30,681 nt of DNA from Bacillota bacterium (GCA_023388195.1 JAEWGR010000176.1:1-30681); one strand, 5' to 3'. Shown: positions 1-8,687, counted from the stretch's first letter. Notes: generated by a model not told the origin, from the sequence alone. Program-made: numbers and translations.

Positions 1-566
1 ACCGTAAACTCAGCGTTTTTTCCTGCCAAGTCAACAGAAGCAATCACCTTTTCCACAGTACCGACGATATTTTTGGGCCCTTCAATTGTCACCTGTTCAT
101 AGGCCGCCACCGGCTTGCCCACTACCGACCCTTTGGCGGCAGCACCGGTCAGTCTGACCTCAACCGGTACCTGGCGGCTCACGGTGGTATCAAGCCTGAA
201 TTGAACTTTATCCGGATTGACCTCGACCAATTCCAGGCTGGACGGGATGGCGGCACTCACCTTAATATTATGCCGGCCTTCAGTCAGACCTTTAATGTCA
301 ATATAAGCCTTAAGATCCTTATTGAGTACGCCGGCAACGATGCTGCGGGGACCGCGTATCTTTAACCGGACTGAATCAGGCGCATCGACAACAACGTAGG
401 AAGTGGCGGCATTGCGGACTTCCAACGGAATGGTAAACGAAGATTCAATAGGGGGATTTTGCTCATTAATAACATACAGCCATAACACAATCGCCAGGAT
501 GACGGCCAGGATCTTGGGCGTAATGTTTTTTGTTTCTCCCGGTGATTTAAAAAACTTATCAAACAT
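1..566 (-). CDS. cdaR: CdaA regulatory protein CdaR (YbbR repeats), C-terminus cut by window edge
   Basis: Membrane-anchored extracytoplasmic protein that, in Firmicutes, binds and modulates the diadenylate cyclase CdaA. Read from the reverse strand, the first 188 residues are visible. A short cytoplasmic start (MFDKFFKSPGETKN) is followed by one transmembrane segment at about residues 18-33. Beta-rich YbbR-type repeats then carry the recurring pattern of a hydrophobic strand followed by V.V..P...V...GP (for example LKIRGPRSIV and VTIEGPKNIV). The ATG overlaps the cdaA stop codon by one base, so the two genes are translationally coupled. The stop codon lies beyond position 1, so the number of repeats is unknown; glmM commonly follows in relatives. 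Identification is confident from the topology, the repeats and the partner gene. Confidence 0.9.
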   Translation of the reverse strand, partial: MFDKFFKSPGETKNITPKILAVILAIVLWLYVINEQNPPIESSFTIPLEVRNAATSYVVVDAPDSVRLKIRGPRSIVAGVLNKDLKAYIDIKGLTEGRHNIKVSAAIPSSLELVEVNPDKVQFRLDTTVSRQVPVEVRLTGAAAKGSVVGKPVAAYEQVTIEGPKNIVGTVEKVIASVDLAGKNAEFT

Positions 567-1381
567 TATGACGGCCTCCAGCTGAATAGATCGCTAAGGG
601 AAGTGCTTTTCGCGATAAATAGCGGTGCGAGTTGTTCCTTAAGCTTTTCGGCATCCATATACCGGTGCAGTCTGCCACCCCTGGCCAGTGAAATAATACC
701 GGTCTCTTCGCTGACAATAATAACAACCGCATCGGTTTGCTCGCTGATGCCAATCGCCGCCCGGTGTCTTGTACCAAGTTCCTTATTAAGGCTGCGGTCA
801 TCAGACAGCGGCAATAGGCAGCCCGCCGCCTGTACCCGGTTACCGCGGATAACGACAGCCCCATCATGCAGGGGGGTATTGGGAATAAAAATATTAATTA
901 AAAATTCACTTGAAACCAAACCATCAACTTTAATGCCTGTTTCAATGTAATCATTAAGCCCGGTTTCCCGTTCCAGGACCATTAACGCCCCAATCTTGTT
1001 TTTCGACAGGTCTGTGACCGTTCTCCCCAACTCGTCAAACAGGCTTGCCTTCTCCTCCGCATTCAGCTGCGCACTGTTGTGGAAGAAGCGGCCCCGTCCC
1101 AGATGCTCAAGGGCCCGCCTTAGCTCTGGCTGAAAAACAACCGGCAGGGCCACAAGCACAACCGTCATGGTCTTTTGCAGCAGCCAGTTGATCACATTGA
1201 GCTCCAGCCATTTGCTGATAAGCGTAGCCAGCAACAGAACCACAAGGCCTTTCAATAAGGCCACAGCCCGGGTTCCGCTGATCATAATATAGAGTTTGTA
1301 TAAAAAATAGGCCACAATAACGATGTCGATAATATCCAGGAAACTAATTGTAGAGATTATTCCCCGTATTTGCAATAACAT
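566..1381 (-). CDS. cdaA: Diadenylate cyclase CdaA (DisA_N domain)
   Basis: Makes cyclic di-AMP from two ATP at the membrane. Three hydrophobic helices occupy about residues 10-85 and the DAC domain follows. Both catalytic signatures are present: DGA at 173-175 (LHDGAVVIRG) and RHR at 205-207 (GTRHRAAIG). I chose the ATG at 1381, giving 271 residues. A GTG three codons upstream is in frame, but its bases belong to the GAGGTG ribosome binding site, which sits 6 bases before the ATG. The length is normal for CdaA. It is followed with a one-base overlap by cdaR, its known partner. A perfect hairpin separates it from ilvE upstream, so it probably has its own promoter in the AT-rich stretch 1391-1510, although I could not pick out a convincing one. 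Confidence 0.95.
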   Translation of the reverse strand: MLLQIRGIISTISFLDIIDIVIVAYFLYKLYIMISGTRAVALLKGLVVLLLATLISKWLELNVINWLLQKTMTVVLVALPVVFQPELRRALEHLGRGRFFHNSAQLNAEEKASLFDELGRTVTDLSKNKIGALMVLERETGLNDYIETGIKVDGLVSSEFLINIFIPNTPLHDGAVVIRGNRVQAAGCLLPLSDDRSLNKELGTRHRAAIGISEQTDAVVIIVSEETGIISLARGGRLHRYMDAEKLKEQLAPLFIAKSTSLSDLFSWRPS

Positions 1382-1510
1382 GCTAAACACCTCAAACAGG
1401 AGTTAAAATTCCAATATAACTATAATTCTATTCTACCCAATATCAGGAAAACCTTTTAGTTAATTGTCCATTATAAAAAAATAAAGTAAAAGTCCTAGTA
1501 TCGTAAGACC

Positions 1511-1545
1511 AGATCAGGCTTGTGCCCACAGCACAAGCCTGATCT
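1511..1545 (-). terminator. Perfect 15-bp hairpin between ilvE and cdaA
   Basis: The arms at 1511-1525 and 1531-1545 are exact reverse complements with a 5-base loop. It lies 31 bp past the ilvE stop codon. On the minus strand the bases right after it are not a clean T-tract; the nearest T-rich stretch is about 20 bases further. It is a likely terminator for the arg-ilvE transcript, but a regulatory or mRNA-stabilising hairpin is possible. Confidence 0.6.
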
Positions 1546-1576
1546 TTCCGTTATTATCCAATTCGGGACTACAAAA

Positions 1577-2650
1577 TTATAGTTTGGTTACTTCGCCTAT
1601 CCAGCCAAATTTGTCGGCTACGCGGCCTTGCTGGATACTGGTAATATAGTCAAACAGCTTTTGGGAGGTTGGCCCGGTCTGGTTATTGTTAATGACAATA
1701 TTTTTGCCGTTCCAGGCTAACTCGCCTACCGGGGAGATGACTGCCGCCGTCCCTGAACCAAATACTTCCTGCAGGCGGCCCTCCGCATGGGCAGCATATA
1801 CCTCATCAATCGAAATACGGCGTTCTGTCACTTTCATGCCCCAGTCCTGAGCCACCTGAATGACAGAACGGCGGGTAATGCCATTGAGAATACTGCCGTT
1901 TAGTTCGGGGGTAATAATCTCATCATCAATCTTGAAGAAGATATTCATCGTACCGACTTCTTCAATGTATTTTTGTTCCAGCGCATCAAGCCACAAAACC
2001 TGGGTATAACCCTCTTTTTTGGCTTCTTCTGAGGCCTTAAGGCTGGCGGCGTAATTGGCCGGTGTCTTAGCTTCACCCAGGCCGCCCTTGACTGCCCGCA
2101 CAAAATGTTCTTCCACCTTGATTTTGACAGGTTTAAAGCCGGAAGCGTAGTAAGCGCCGACAGGCGAGAGGATAATAAGCAGCTTGTATTCATCAGCAAC
2201 TTTCACACCGACGAAGGGATCCACCGAAATAACAAAGGGACGAATGTACAGCGACGTTCCCAGCGCCTGCGGCACCCAGTCCTTGTCAATTTCAATCAGT
2301 TTATTCAAACCGGCATGCAATAAATCAACATCCATTTGCGGGATGCTTAAAATGTCAGCTGAATTGTTGAATCGTTTGAGATGATCAACAGGGCGGTACA
2401 CGACGATGCGGTTATCTTCCGTGCGGAAAGCTTTCATGCCTTCAAAAATGGCTTGTCCGTAATGCAGCACCATAGCTGCCGGCGAAATATCAAAATCACC
2501 ATACGGAACAATGCGGGCATTAAACCAGCCTTTGCCTGATTCATAATCCATGACAAACATGTGGTCGGTAAAAATTTTGCCAAAACCAAGCTTGTCATCT
2601 GCAGGGAGTGTGCCACGTTTATCAGCCAGTGTAACAGCGATATCAGTCAT
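1577..2650 (-). CDS. ilvE: Branched-chain amino acid aminotransferase (class IV, PLP)
   Basis: Transfers the amino group between glutamate and the 2-oxo acids of leucine, isoleucine and valine. The protein is 357 residues, the usual length of the long (type 2, YbgE/BCAT2-like) bacterial enzymes. The PLP lysine is predicted at K195 in EAKTPANYAAS, and the cofactor-binding signature EVGTMNIFF begins at 231. A GGAGG site lies about 9 bases before the ATG. The gene starts only 36 bp after argH with no terminator between, so it probably rides on the arginine transcript. Both arginine and branched-chain synthesis draw on glutamate nitrogen, which may explain the pairing, but that is inference. Substrate preference cannot be read from sequence alone. 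Confidence 0.93.
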   Translation of the reverse strand: MTDIAVTLADKRGTLPADDKLGFGKIFTDHMFVMDYESGKGWFNARIVPYGDFDISPAAMVLHYGQAIFEGMKAFRTEDNRIVVYRPVDHLKRFNNSADILSIPQMDVDLLHAGLNKLIEIDKDWVPQALGTSLYIRPFVISVDPFVGVKVADEYKLLIILSPVGAYYASGFKPVKIKVEEHFVRAVKGGLGEAKTPANYAASLKASEEAKKEGYTQVLWLDALEQKYIEEVGTMNIFFKIDDEIITPELNGSILNGITRRSVIQVAQDWGMKVTERRISIDEVYAAHAEGRLQEVFGSGTAAVISPVGELAWNGKNIVINNNQTGPTSQKLFDYITSIQQGRVADKFGWIGEVTKL

Positions 2651-2686
2651 GTTAACAGGCCTCCTTGGGTTGTATATTTATGGATA

Positions 2687-4102
2687 TTATAGTTTGATTT
2701 TTGTATACATGTCAAGGTGTTTTTGTTGTTTCTCCATAATGGACTTAGCAGTAGACACAGCCTGTCCAACCTGAGCGGGCGATGTTCCACCAAAAGAATT
2801 CCGGGCGGCAACACAGGTTTCGATGGTAATGGCCTCTAAAATATCCATGTCAAACAGGGGCGAAAACTGTTGAAACTCGGTCAGGCTTAAATCTGCCAGT
2901 GTTTTGTGCTCACTTAAGCAATAGGCTACACATTTACCGACAACTTCATGCGCCTGCCGGAACGGCAGCCCCTTTTTAACAAGATAATCCGCCATATCGG
3001 TGGCATTGGAAAAATCAGTTTTCAGCGCCTGCCGCATGGTACCGGAATTCACCTTGAGGCCGCGCAGCATGGCCGCATACACGGTGAGGCTGAATTTTAC
3101 CGTGTCAATGGTATCAAACAACCCTTCTTTATCCTCCTGCAAATCTTTGTTGTATGCAAGGGGGAGACCTTTTGCCACCGTCAGCATGGCCATCAGGTGC
3201 CCGAACACACGGCCGGTTTTGCCACGTACCAACTCGGCAACATCAGGATTCTTTTTTTGCGGCATTATACTCGAACCGGTGCAATGAGCATCGTCCAGTT
3301 CAATAAAAGAGAACTCGGTTGACGACCACAAAATAATCTCTTCACTAAGCCGGCTCAAATGCATCATCAGAATGGAGGCAAACGACAGGAATTCCAGGAT
3401 ATAGTCCCGGTCGCTGACGGCGTCAATGCTGTTCTCGTAAATGCGGCCAAAGCCCAGTTCACTGGCGACAAGCTGCCTGTCGATGGGAAAAGTGGTGCCG
3501 GCCAGGGCCCCGGCGCCGAGGGGCATAATATCCGCAGACTCCCACACACCGCCCAGACGCCGGAAATCACGCTCAAACATAAAGAAATAAGCCAGCATGT
3601 GATGCGCGAACAGGATGGGCTGGGCCCGCTGGAGATGGGTATAGCCGGGCATGATTGTCTCCGGATATTTATGGGCAATGTCGAGCACGGCCTGCTCAAG
3701 GTCAAATAACAGCCCGCCAATCTCGGCCACCTGCTCCCGCACATACATATGGGTATCAAGCGCCACCTGGTCATTGCGGCTGCGGGCAGTATGCAAGCGG
3801 CCGCCGGCCGGACCGATGCGCTCGGTCAGGCGTTTTTCAATATTCATGTGGATATCCTCAAGGGACACCTCAAAGCTGAAGTTGCCTGCCTCAATATCGG
3901 CCAGGATACCCTTTAAGCCATCGGTAATCAGTTTCGCATCGTCCTGGCTGATGATGCCGCATTGGGCAAGCATGCCGGCATGGGCAATGCTGCCGGCAAT
4001 ATCCTGCCGGTACATGCGGCTGTCAAAAGAAATGGAGGAGGTAAACTCCTCCACCATAACATCTGTGTTTTTGGCGAAACGTCCGCCCCACAATTTACTC
4101 AT
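2687..4102 (-). CDS. argH: Argininosuccinate lyase
   Basis: Last step of arginine synthesis: splits argininosuccinate into arginine and fumarate in the cytoplasm. At 471 residues it is full length. Family marks are the N-terminal LWGGRF, TARSRNDQ at 105-112, the general-acid histidine region THLQRAQP (H156) and the fumarase/aspartase signature GSSIMPQKKNPD at 276-287 with the catalytic serine. Its ATG lies inside the end of argG: the argG TAA is embedded in the first codons (8-bp overlap), which points to coupled translation. Several open frames on the opposite strand are shadows of this gene. Confidence 0.97.
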   Translation of the reverse strand: MSKLWGGRFAKNTDVMVEEFTSSISFDSRMYRQDIAGSIAHAGMLAQCGIISQDDAKLITDGLKGILADIEAGNFSFEVSLEDIHMNIEKRLTERIGPAGGRLHTARSRNDQVALDTHMYVREQVAEIGGLLFDLEQAVLDIAHKYPETIMPGYTHLQRAQPILFAHHMLAYFFMFERDFRRLGGVWESADIMPLGAGALAGTTFPIDRQLVASELGFGRIYENSIDAVSDRDYILEFLSFASILMMHLSRLSEEIILWSSTEFSFIELDDAHCTGSSIMPQKKNPDVAELVRGKTGRVFGHLMAMLTVAKGLPLAYNKDLQEDKEGLFDTIDTVKFSLTVYAAMLRGLKVNSGTMRQALKTDFSNATDMADYLVKKGLPFRQAHEVVGKCVAYCLSEHKTLADLSLTEFQQFSPLFDMDILEAITIETCVAARNSFGGTSPAQVGQAVSTAKSIMEKQQKHLDMYTKIKL

Positions 4103-5318
4103 TGGTTTTCTTAGCCTCAGCTTTCATCATGGCCCGAACCTTGAGCGGCAAGCCAAAGAGGTTAATAAAGCCCTCGGCATCACCATGATTATATAATTCT
4201 TCACTATCGCCAAAGGTTACAATTTTTTCATTGTAGAGCGAGTATGGCGATTTCGCGCCGGCACTCATGATGTTGCCTTTGTAGAGTTTCATCCGGACAG
4301 TGCCGGTAACAGTCTGTTGTGTAGAATCCACAAATGCATCAAGTGCTTCACGGAGGGGGGCAAACCACATGCCGTCATACACCAGTTCAGCATATTTAAT
4401 CGCAACCTGTTCTTTATAATGCATGGTTGCCCGGTCCAAGGTCAGGTATTCCAATTCGCGGTGAGCAAAATATAAGATCGCTCCACCGGGATTTTCATAG
4501 ACGCCACGGGATTTCATACCAACAAGACGGTTTTCGACGATATCGGCAATACCAATACCATTAGCAGCACCAATCTCATTGAGTTTGGTGAGAAGCGCTA
4601 CTGCGTCCAGTTTGACGCCGTCAACAGATACTGGAATACCTTTTTCGAAACCTACCTCAATGTAGAGCGGTTTATCAGGTGCTTTTTCCGGCGGGGTGGT
4701 AATCAGGTACACATCATCGGCCGGTTCATTAGCCGGGTTTTCCAGATCAGCACCCTCATGGCTCAGATGCCAGATATTGCGGTCCATGCTGTAGGGGCGG
4801 GCTTTGGAAACAGGCACAGGAATACCGTGCTTTTCCGCATAATCGATCGCATCTTCGCGGGAACGGATGTCCCACAACCGCCAGGGAGCAATAATTTTAA
4901 GGTGAGGAGCCAGGGCTTTGACAGTCAGTTCGAAGCGGACCTGGTCGTTGCCTTTGCCTGTCGCCCCGTGGCAGATGGCGTCAGCGCCTTCTTTCAGGGC
5001 AATGTCCACAAGGGCCTTGGCAATGATCGGCCGGGCAAACGAGGTTCCCAGCAGGTATTTGCCTTCATATACGGCACCGGCTTTGAGGGTTGGCCAGACA
5101 TAGTCTTCCACAAACTCAGCCGTCAAATCTTCGATATATACCTTGCTGGCCCCGGATTTAATCGCCTTTTCCCGGACCGGGGCCAGTTCATCGCCCTGTC
5201 CGACATCAGCGCACATCGCAATGACCTCGCAATGATAGTTCTCTTTCAGCCAGGGAATAATAACCGAGGTATCCAAGCCACCGGAGTAGGCCAGAACCAC
5301 CTTTTTGATTTCGCTCAT
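4095..5318 (-). CDS. argG: Argininosuccinate synthase
   Basis: Condenses citrulline and aspartate with ATP to argininosuccinate. The protein is 407 residues, normal for the family. The N-terminal ATP pyrophosphatase P-loop is AYSGGLDTS at 10-18 and the second signature GATGKGNDQVRFE is at 118-130. The open frame extends 57 codons further upstream, but that part does not resemble the family. An AGGAGG site sits just before the ATG at 5318, so the short start is right. It is separated from argF by 320 bp holding a repeat element and a candidate promoter, so argG-argH-ilvE may be transcribed partly on its own. It overlaps argH by 8 bp. Confidence 0.96.
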   Translation of the reverse strand: MSEIKKVVLAYSGGLDTSVIIPWLKENYHCEVIAMCADVGQGDELAPVREKAIKSGASKVYIEDLTAEFVEDYVWPTLKAGAVYEGKYLLGTSFARPIIAKALVDIALKEGADAICHGATGKGNDQVRFELTVKALAPHLKIIAPWRLWDIRSREDAIDYAEKHGIPVPVSKARPYSMDRNIWHLSHEGADLENPANEPADDVYLITTPPEKAPDKPLYIEVGFEKGIPVSVDGVKLDAVALLTKLNEIGAANGIGIADIVENRLVGMKSRGVYENPGGAILYFAHRELEYLTLDRATMHYKEQVAIKYAELVYDGMWFAPLREALDAFVDSTQQTVTGTVRMKLYKGNIMSAGAKSPYSLYNEKIVTFGDSEELYNHGDAEGFINLFGLPLKVRAMMKAEAKKTNE

Positions 5319-5363
5319 TATAAATTGCCTCCTATGTCGATATGGTATCCCAGGTTTTCCTAT

Positions 5364-5397
5364 TGTAAAGTTTACAGGAACCGGGTGAAATTGTCTA
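5364..5397 (-). promoter_or_regulatory. Candidate sigma-A promoter for argG with overlapping palindrome
   Basis: On the minus strand TAGACA (5392-5397) and TAAACT (5369-5374) are 17 bases apart, a fair match to -35 and -10 boxes. They lie 50 to 80 bases before the argG start. The -10 box is covered by the palindrome TGTAAACTTTACA (5364-5376), which could be a repressor site. I see no ArgR-like box here. This is a prediction from sequence only. Confidence 0.4.
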
Positions 5398-5506
5398 TAT
5401 GGTAAAGGAAATGAAAAGTGCGTTGTTACCGTATGTGCCACGAGAACGTCTCCGCAACACACCCCGCCTGCCCGCGTACCCCGTACCAAAAAGTCATGAG
5501 CTGCCG

Positions 5507-5626
5507 GAACTTGTTAGAAATGTCCAGATGCGAGGCGCACCGGAAAAACGGGCAGCGCCGCGTACTGGCGTACGCAAGCAATCGTTTTGAGGAGCAACGA
5601 AGCAGATGGGCGTTTATAACAAGTTC
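5507..5626. repeat. 120-bp element with terminal inverted repeats (MITE-like, non-coding)
   Basis: The element begins with GAACTTGTTAGAAA and ends with GTTTATAACAAGTTC. The ends are inverted repeats matching over the outer 10 bases (GAACTTGTTA) and imperfectly beyond. The interior is GC-rich compared with its flanks and has a small internal hairpin (GCGTAC/GTACGC). No coding gene is credible across it. It sits in the only gap above 300 bp in the window, between argF and argG (5319-5638). The rest of that gap holds the candidate argG promoter and about 100 bases in which I recognise nothing. It resembles short dispersed elements seen in sporomusa- and peptococcus-type genomes, but that is from memory and a genome search is needed to count copies. 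Confidence 0.6.
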
Positions 5627-5638
5627 TATTGTACTATG

Positions 5639-6571
5639 CTAATCAGCCATCAACAGGGCCATTATGGCTTTTTGCACGTGTAAGCGGTTCTCCGCCTCAT
5701 CAAATACCACCGAGTTCGGACCTTCGATGACATCGTCGGTAATTTCCTCACCGCGGTGGGCCGGCAGACAGTGCATAACGATCGTGTCTTTTTTGGCCGC
5801 CTGCAGGAGGGCATTGTTAATCTGGAAGCCGGCAAAAGCCTGTTTGCGGATGGCCTGCTCGCCCTCTTTGCCCATACTGGCCCATACATCGGTATATAAC
5901 ACATCCGCATCTTTAGCCGCAGCAAACGGATCATCGAGAATGGTTATTTTACTGCCTGACAGTTTGGCGTCCACCGCGGCCTGCTCGACAATGGTGGCAT
6001 CAGGCGCATAGTTGGCCGGCGTCGCCACACTGATGTCCATACCGACCTTGGCACAGATATGCAGGAGCGAGTTGACCATATTGTTGCCGTCGCCAATATA
6101 ACACAGCTTACGTCCTTTCAGCTCGCCTTTATGTTCCAGGGCGGTAAAAATATCAGCCATGGCCTGGCAGGGGTGCAGCAGGTCGGTCAGGGCATTAATA
6201 ACAGGTACTGTGGCATATTCGGCCAGTTCTTCCACCTCCAGGTGCGAGAAGGTCCTGATCATAATACCGTCAACATAACGGGACAATACCCGGGCTGTAT
6301 CCTTGACCGGCTCGCCCCGTCCAATCTGCATATCGTTGGAGGAAAGAAACAGCGCCGAACCGCCGAGCTGCCACATACCAACCTCAAACGATACCCGGGT
6401 ACGGGTCGATGATTTCTGGAAGATCATGCCCAGGGTTTTGCCTTTTAACAGCGGGTGCGGTTCACCGGCTTTTTGCTTAGCTTTCAAGATCCTGGCAAAA
6501 TCGAAAATTTGATATATCTCATCAACAGTTAAATGATGTACTGATAGAAAGTCTTTTCCTTTAAGGCTCAT
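5639..6571 (-). CDS. argF: Ornithine carbamoyltransferase
   Basis: Joins carbamoyl phosphate and ornithine to make citrulline. The 310-residue protein has the carbamoyl-phosphate loop SSTRTRVSFE (54-63), HPCQ (133-136) and the ornithine-binding HCLP (267-270). All three motifs are intact, so this is a biosynthetic OTCase rather than an aspartate or knotted acetylornithine transcarbamylase. It starts 21 bp after the argD stop and has a GGGGGAG site ahead of the ATG. No carbamoyl phosphate synthase genes (carAB) are in the window, so that substrate must come from elsewhere. The TAG stop is 13 bp from the repeat element that follows. Confidence 0.96.
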   Translation of the reverse strand: MSLKGKDFLSVHHLTVDEIYQIFDFARILKAKQKAGEPHPLLKGKTLGMIFQKSSTRTRVSFEVGMWQLGGSALFLSSNDMQIGRGEPVKDTARVLSRYVDGIMIRTFSHLEVEELAEYATVPVINALTDLLHPCQAMADIFTALEHKGELKGRKLCYIGDGNNMVNSLLHICAKVGMDISVATPANYAPDATIVEQAAVDAKLSGSKITILDDPFAAAKDADVLYTDVWASMGKEGEQAIRKQAFAGFQINNALLQAAKKDTIVMHCLPAHRGEEITDDVIEGPNSVVFDEAENRLHVQKAIMALLMAD

Positions 6572-6592
6572 ACCTCATACACTCCCCCATGA

Positions 6593-7789
6593 TTAAAGTT
6601 GTACAGCCGCCAGTGTTTTATCTAATATGGCGGTCAATTCGTCCACATGACCTTTGTTGATAATCAGCGGCGGTACAAACCGGAGTACATCGCCGGCGGT
6701 GCAGTTGATAATGGCCCCCTGGTTCATGCAGCTGTTAACAATATCCCGCCCCGGTTGGGTGAGTTGGGCAGCAATGATCAGCCCCTGGCCACGGACCTCG
6801 CTGATCAGAGCCGGATATTTTTCCCTGAGCTGGTTAAGCCGGGCCATCAGGTATTCACCCATTGCCTGGGCATTGGCCAGCAGCTTTTCATTCTTAAGGG
6901 TGTCCAAAACCGCATTGGCAGCGGCGCAGGCCAGCGGGTTGCCGCCAAAGGTAGAGCCATGGTCGCCAGGCCCAAAGGCAGCAGCAACCTTGTCGGTGGC
7001 GATAAAGGCGCCGATCGGCACTCCGCCGGCTAATCCTTTGGCCAGGGTAACTATATCAGGTATAATGCCCAAATGCTCATACGCAAACATCTTGCCGGTA
7101 CGGCCGACGCCGGTCTGAATTTCGTCCAGGATTAAGAGCGCGCCGTACTTGTCGCACAGGGCCCGCACTTTTTTAAAGTAATCCGGGTCCGGCAGATTAA
7201 CCCCGCCTTCACCCTGGATGGGTTCCAGCATTACGGCACAGGTTTTATCAGATATCAGGGCTTCAAGGGCCGCAATATCATTAAACGGTACATGAGTAAA
7301 TCCGCCTGGCAGCGGCTCGTAGCCATGCTGGTATTTAGGCTGGGCCGTAGCAGTCAATGTCGCCAGCGTCCGTCCGTGAAAAGACTGCTCGGCCGTGATG
7401 ATTTGCACCTTATCGGCCTGAATTGCCTTGCCGTATTTGCGGGCCAGCTTAATGGCCCCTTCGTTGGCTTCGGCGCCGCTGTTGCCGATAAATACTTTGC
7501 CGAGGCCGCTGGCTGTTACCAGGGTCCGGGCCAGGGTTGCCTGCGCCTCAGTATAGTAAAGATTTGAGCAGTGAATCAGCTTGCCGGCCTGTTCAGCCAC
7601 CGCCGACACCAGCTTAGGATGGGCATGGCCCAGAACATTAACCGCAATGCCGGCCAGAAAATCTATGTATTTGCGGCCTTCGTTATCATAAACATAAGGA
7701 CCTTCGCCATGGCTGAGAACAATGGGATAGCGGGCAAATACCGGCATATAGCAGGCGTTGTCAATCTCAATTACAGTTTGCTTATCCAC
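6593..7789 (-). CDS. argD: Acetylornithine aminotransferase (class III, PLP)
   Basis: Converts N-acetylglutamate semialdehyde to N-acetylornithine using glutamate. The start is a GTG at 7789: AGGAGG lies 7 bases before it and the protein then begins MDKQTVIEID, giving 398 residues. The frame stays open 30 codons further, but that part is the argB 3' end read in another frame. Visible marks are GNSGAEANEGA (102-112), SFHGRT (136-141), LDEIQTGVGRTG (221-232) and the PLP lysine K251 in LAKGLAGG. The argB stop lies inside its first codons (8-bp overlap). Such enzymes often also serve as succinyldiaminopimelate aminotransferases; the arg context favours the ArgD role. Confidence 0.96.
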   Translation of the reverse strand: MDKQTVIEIDNACYMPVFARYPIVLSHGEGPYVYDNEGRKYIDFLAGIAVNVLGHAHPKLVSAVAEQAGKLIHCSNLYYTEAQATLARTLVTASGLGKVFIGNSGAEANEGAIKLARKYGKAIQADKVQIITAEQSFHGRTLATLTATAQPKYQHGYEPLPGGFTHVPFNDIAALEALISDKTCAVMLEPIQGEGGVNLPDPDYFKKVRALCDKYGALLILDEIQTGVGRTGKMFAYEHLGIIPDIVTLAKGLAGGVPIGAFIATDKVAAAFGPGDHGSTFGGNPLACAAANAVLDTLKNEKLLANAQAMGEYLMARLNQLREKYPALISEVRGQGLIIAAQLTQPGRDIVNSCMNQGAIINCTAGDVLRFVPPLIINKGHVDELTAILDKTLAAVQL

Positions 7790-8687
7790 TGATATACCTC
7801 CTGTATTTAACCACTTCGGTCCCGATCCCCTCGGTGGTGAATATTTCCAGCAGCAGCGAGTGCGGTTTGCGGCCATCAATAATATGGGTCTTGGCCACCC
7901 CGGCTGCCAGTGCTTTTACGCACGCCTCTACCTTGGGAATCATCCCGCCCTCAATACTGCCTGATTTAATCATTTCCTGTGCTTCAGCCAAAGACAGGGT
8001 GGAAACAAAGGTGCTCTTATCACTGTAATCGCGATAAATACCTTCCACGTCAGTAATCAGGGCCAGTTTTTCAGCCCCCAGGGCAGCCGCCAGTTCACCG
8101 GCCACATAGTCGGCGTTAATGTTGTACGTAGCCCCGTCTTTGCCGACACCAATCGGTGAAATAACCGGTATATAGCCCTGATCCAGCAGTTTCTCAACAA
8201 TACCGGTATTTAATTTCAGCACATCGCCGACAAAGCCGATATCTACCTCTTTGATTTGACCATTCTCACGAACCTTAGCCAGATGCTTGGAGGCAATAAT
8301 CAGATCGGCATCCTTGCCGCTCAGGCCAACCGCTTTGGCCCCGAGGAAGTTTAACAGCTTAACGATTTCACTGTTGATTTTACCAACAAGCACCATCTCC
8401 GCAATCTCTACAGCCTCGGCATCGGTGACTCTAAGACCGCTGACAAAACTTGTTTCCTTGCCAAGCTTCTTAAGCATCCCGGTAATCTCCGGTCCGCCGC
8501 CGTGGACAACCACTGGCCGGATACCGGCGTATTTAAGAAAGATAATGTCCTGCATTACATTTTTTTTGAGTTCCTCATTGAGCATAGCGTTGCCGCCGTA
8601 TTTAATGACAATCGTATTGCCGGCAAACCGCTGCAGATAGGGCAGCGCTTCAATAAGTACAGCCGCTTTTTCTACCGAATTAATCAT
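7782..8687 (-). CDS. argB: Acetylglutamate kinase
   Basis: Phosphorylates N-acetylglutamate; commonly the arginine-feedback step. The amino acid kinase fold is shown by IVIKYGGNAM (26-35) and VVHGGGPEITG (60-70), with GGMIPKVEAC later in the chain. I place the start at the ATG 8687 (MINSVEKAAVLIEALPY, 301 residues), since AAGGG lies 9 bases upstream. ATGs at 8693 and 8696 are also in frame, but the purine stretch is then too close. An N-terminal helix like that of arginine-sensitive hexameric kinases is partly present (SVEKAAVLIEALPYLQRFAG), suggesting feedback inhibition, which is inference. It is preceded by a 107-bp gap with a hairpin repeat. Confidence 0.95.
   Translation of the reverse strand: MINSVEKAAVLIEALPYLQRFAGNTIVIKYGGNAMLNEELKKNVMQDIIFLKYAGIRPVVVHGGGPEITGMLKKLGKETSFVSGLRVTDAEAVEIAEMVLVGKINSEIVKLLNFLGAKAVGLSGKDADLIIASKHLAKVRENGQIKEVDIGFVGDVLKLNTGIVEKLLDQGYIPVISPIGVGKDGATYNINADYVAGELAAALGAEKLALITDVEGIYRDYSDKSTFVSTLSLAEAQEMIKSGSIEGGMIPKVEACVKALAAGVAKTHIIDGRKPHSLLLEIFTTEGIGTEVVKYRRYISG

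Noticed and set aside
1382..1390. GTG start for cdaA
   Set aside because: The GTG is part of the GAGGTG ribosome binding site of the ATG at 1381.
3651..4196. 181-codon open frame on the plus strand opposite argH
   Set aside because: Antisense to the well-supported argH; composition is that of a mirrored reading frame and it crosses the argG/argH junction.
4758..5405. 215-codon open frame on the plus strand opposite argG
   Set aside because: It runs antisense to a certain gene and has no family-like motif; it looks like a codon-bias shadow.
5319..5489. Longer argG starting 57 codons upstream
   Set aside because: The extension has no similarity to argininosuccinate synthases and the AGGAGG site points to the ATG at 5318.
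5399..5642. Short plus-strand open frames between argF and argG
   Set aside because: They run through the inverted-repeat element, lack ribosome binding sites and look like chance frames in a non-coding repeat.
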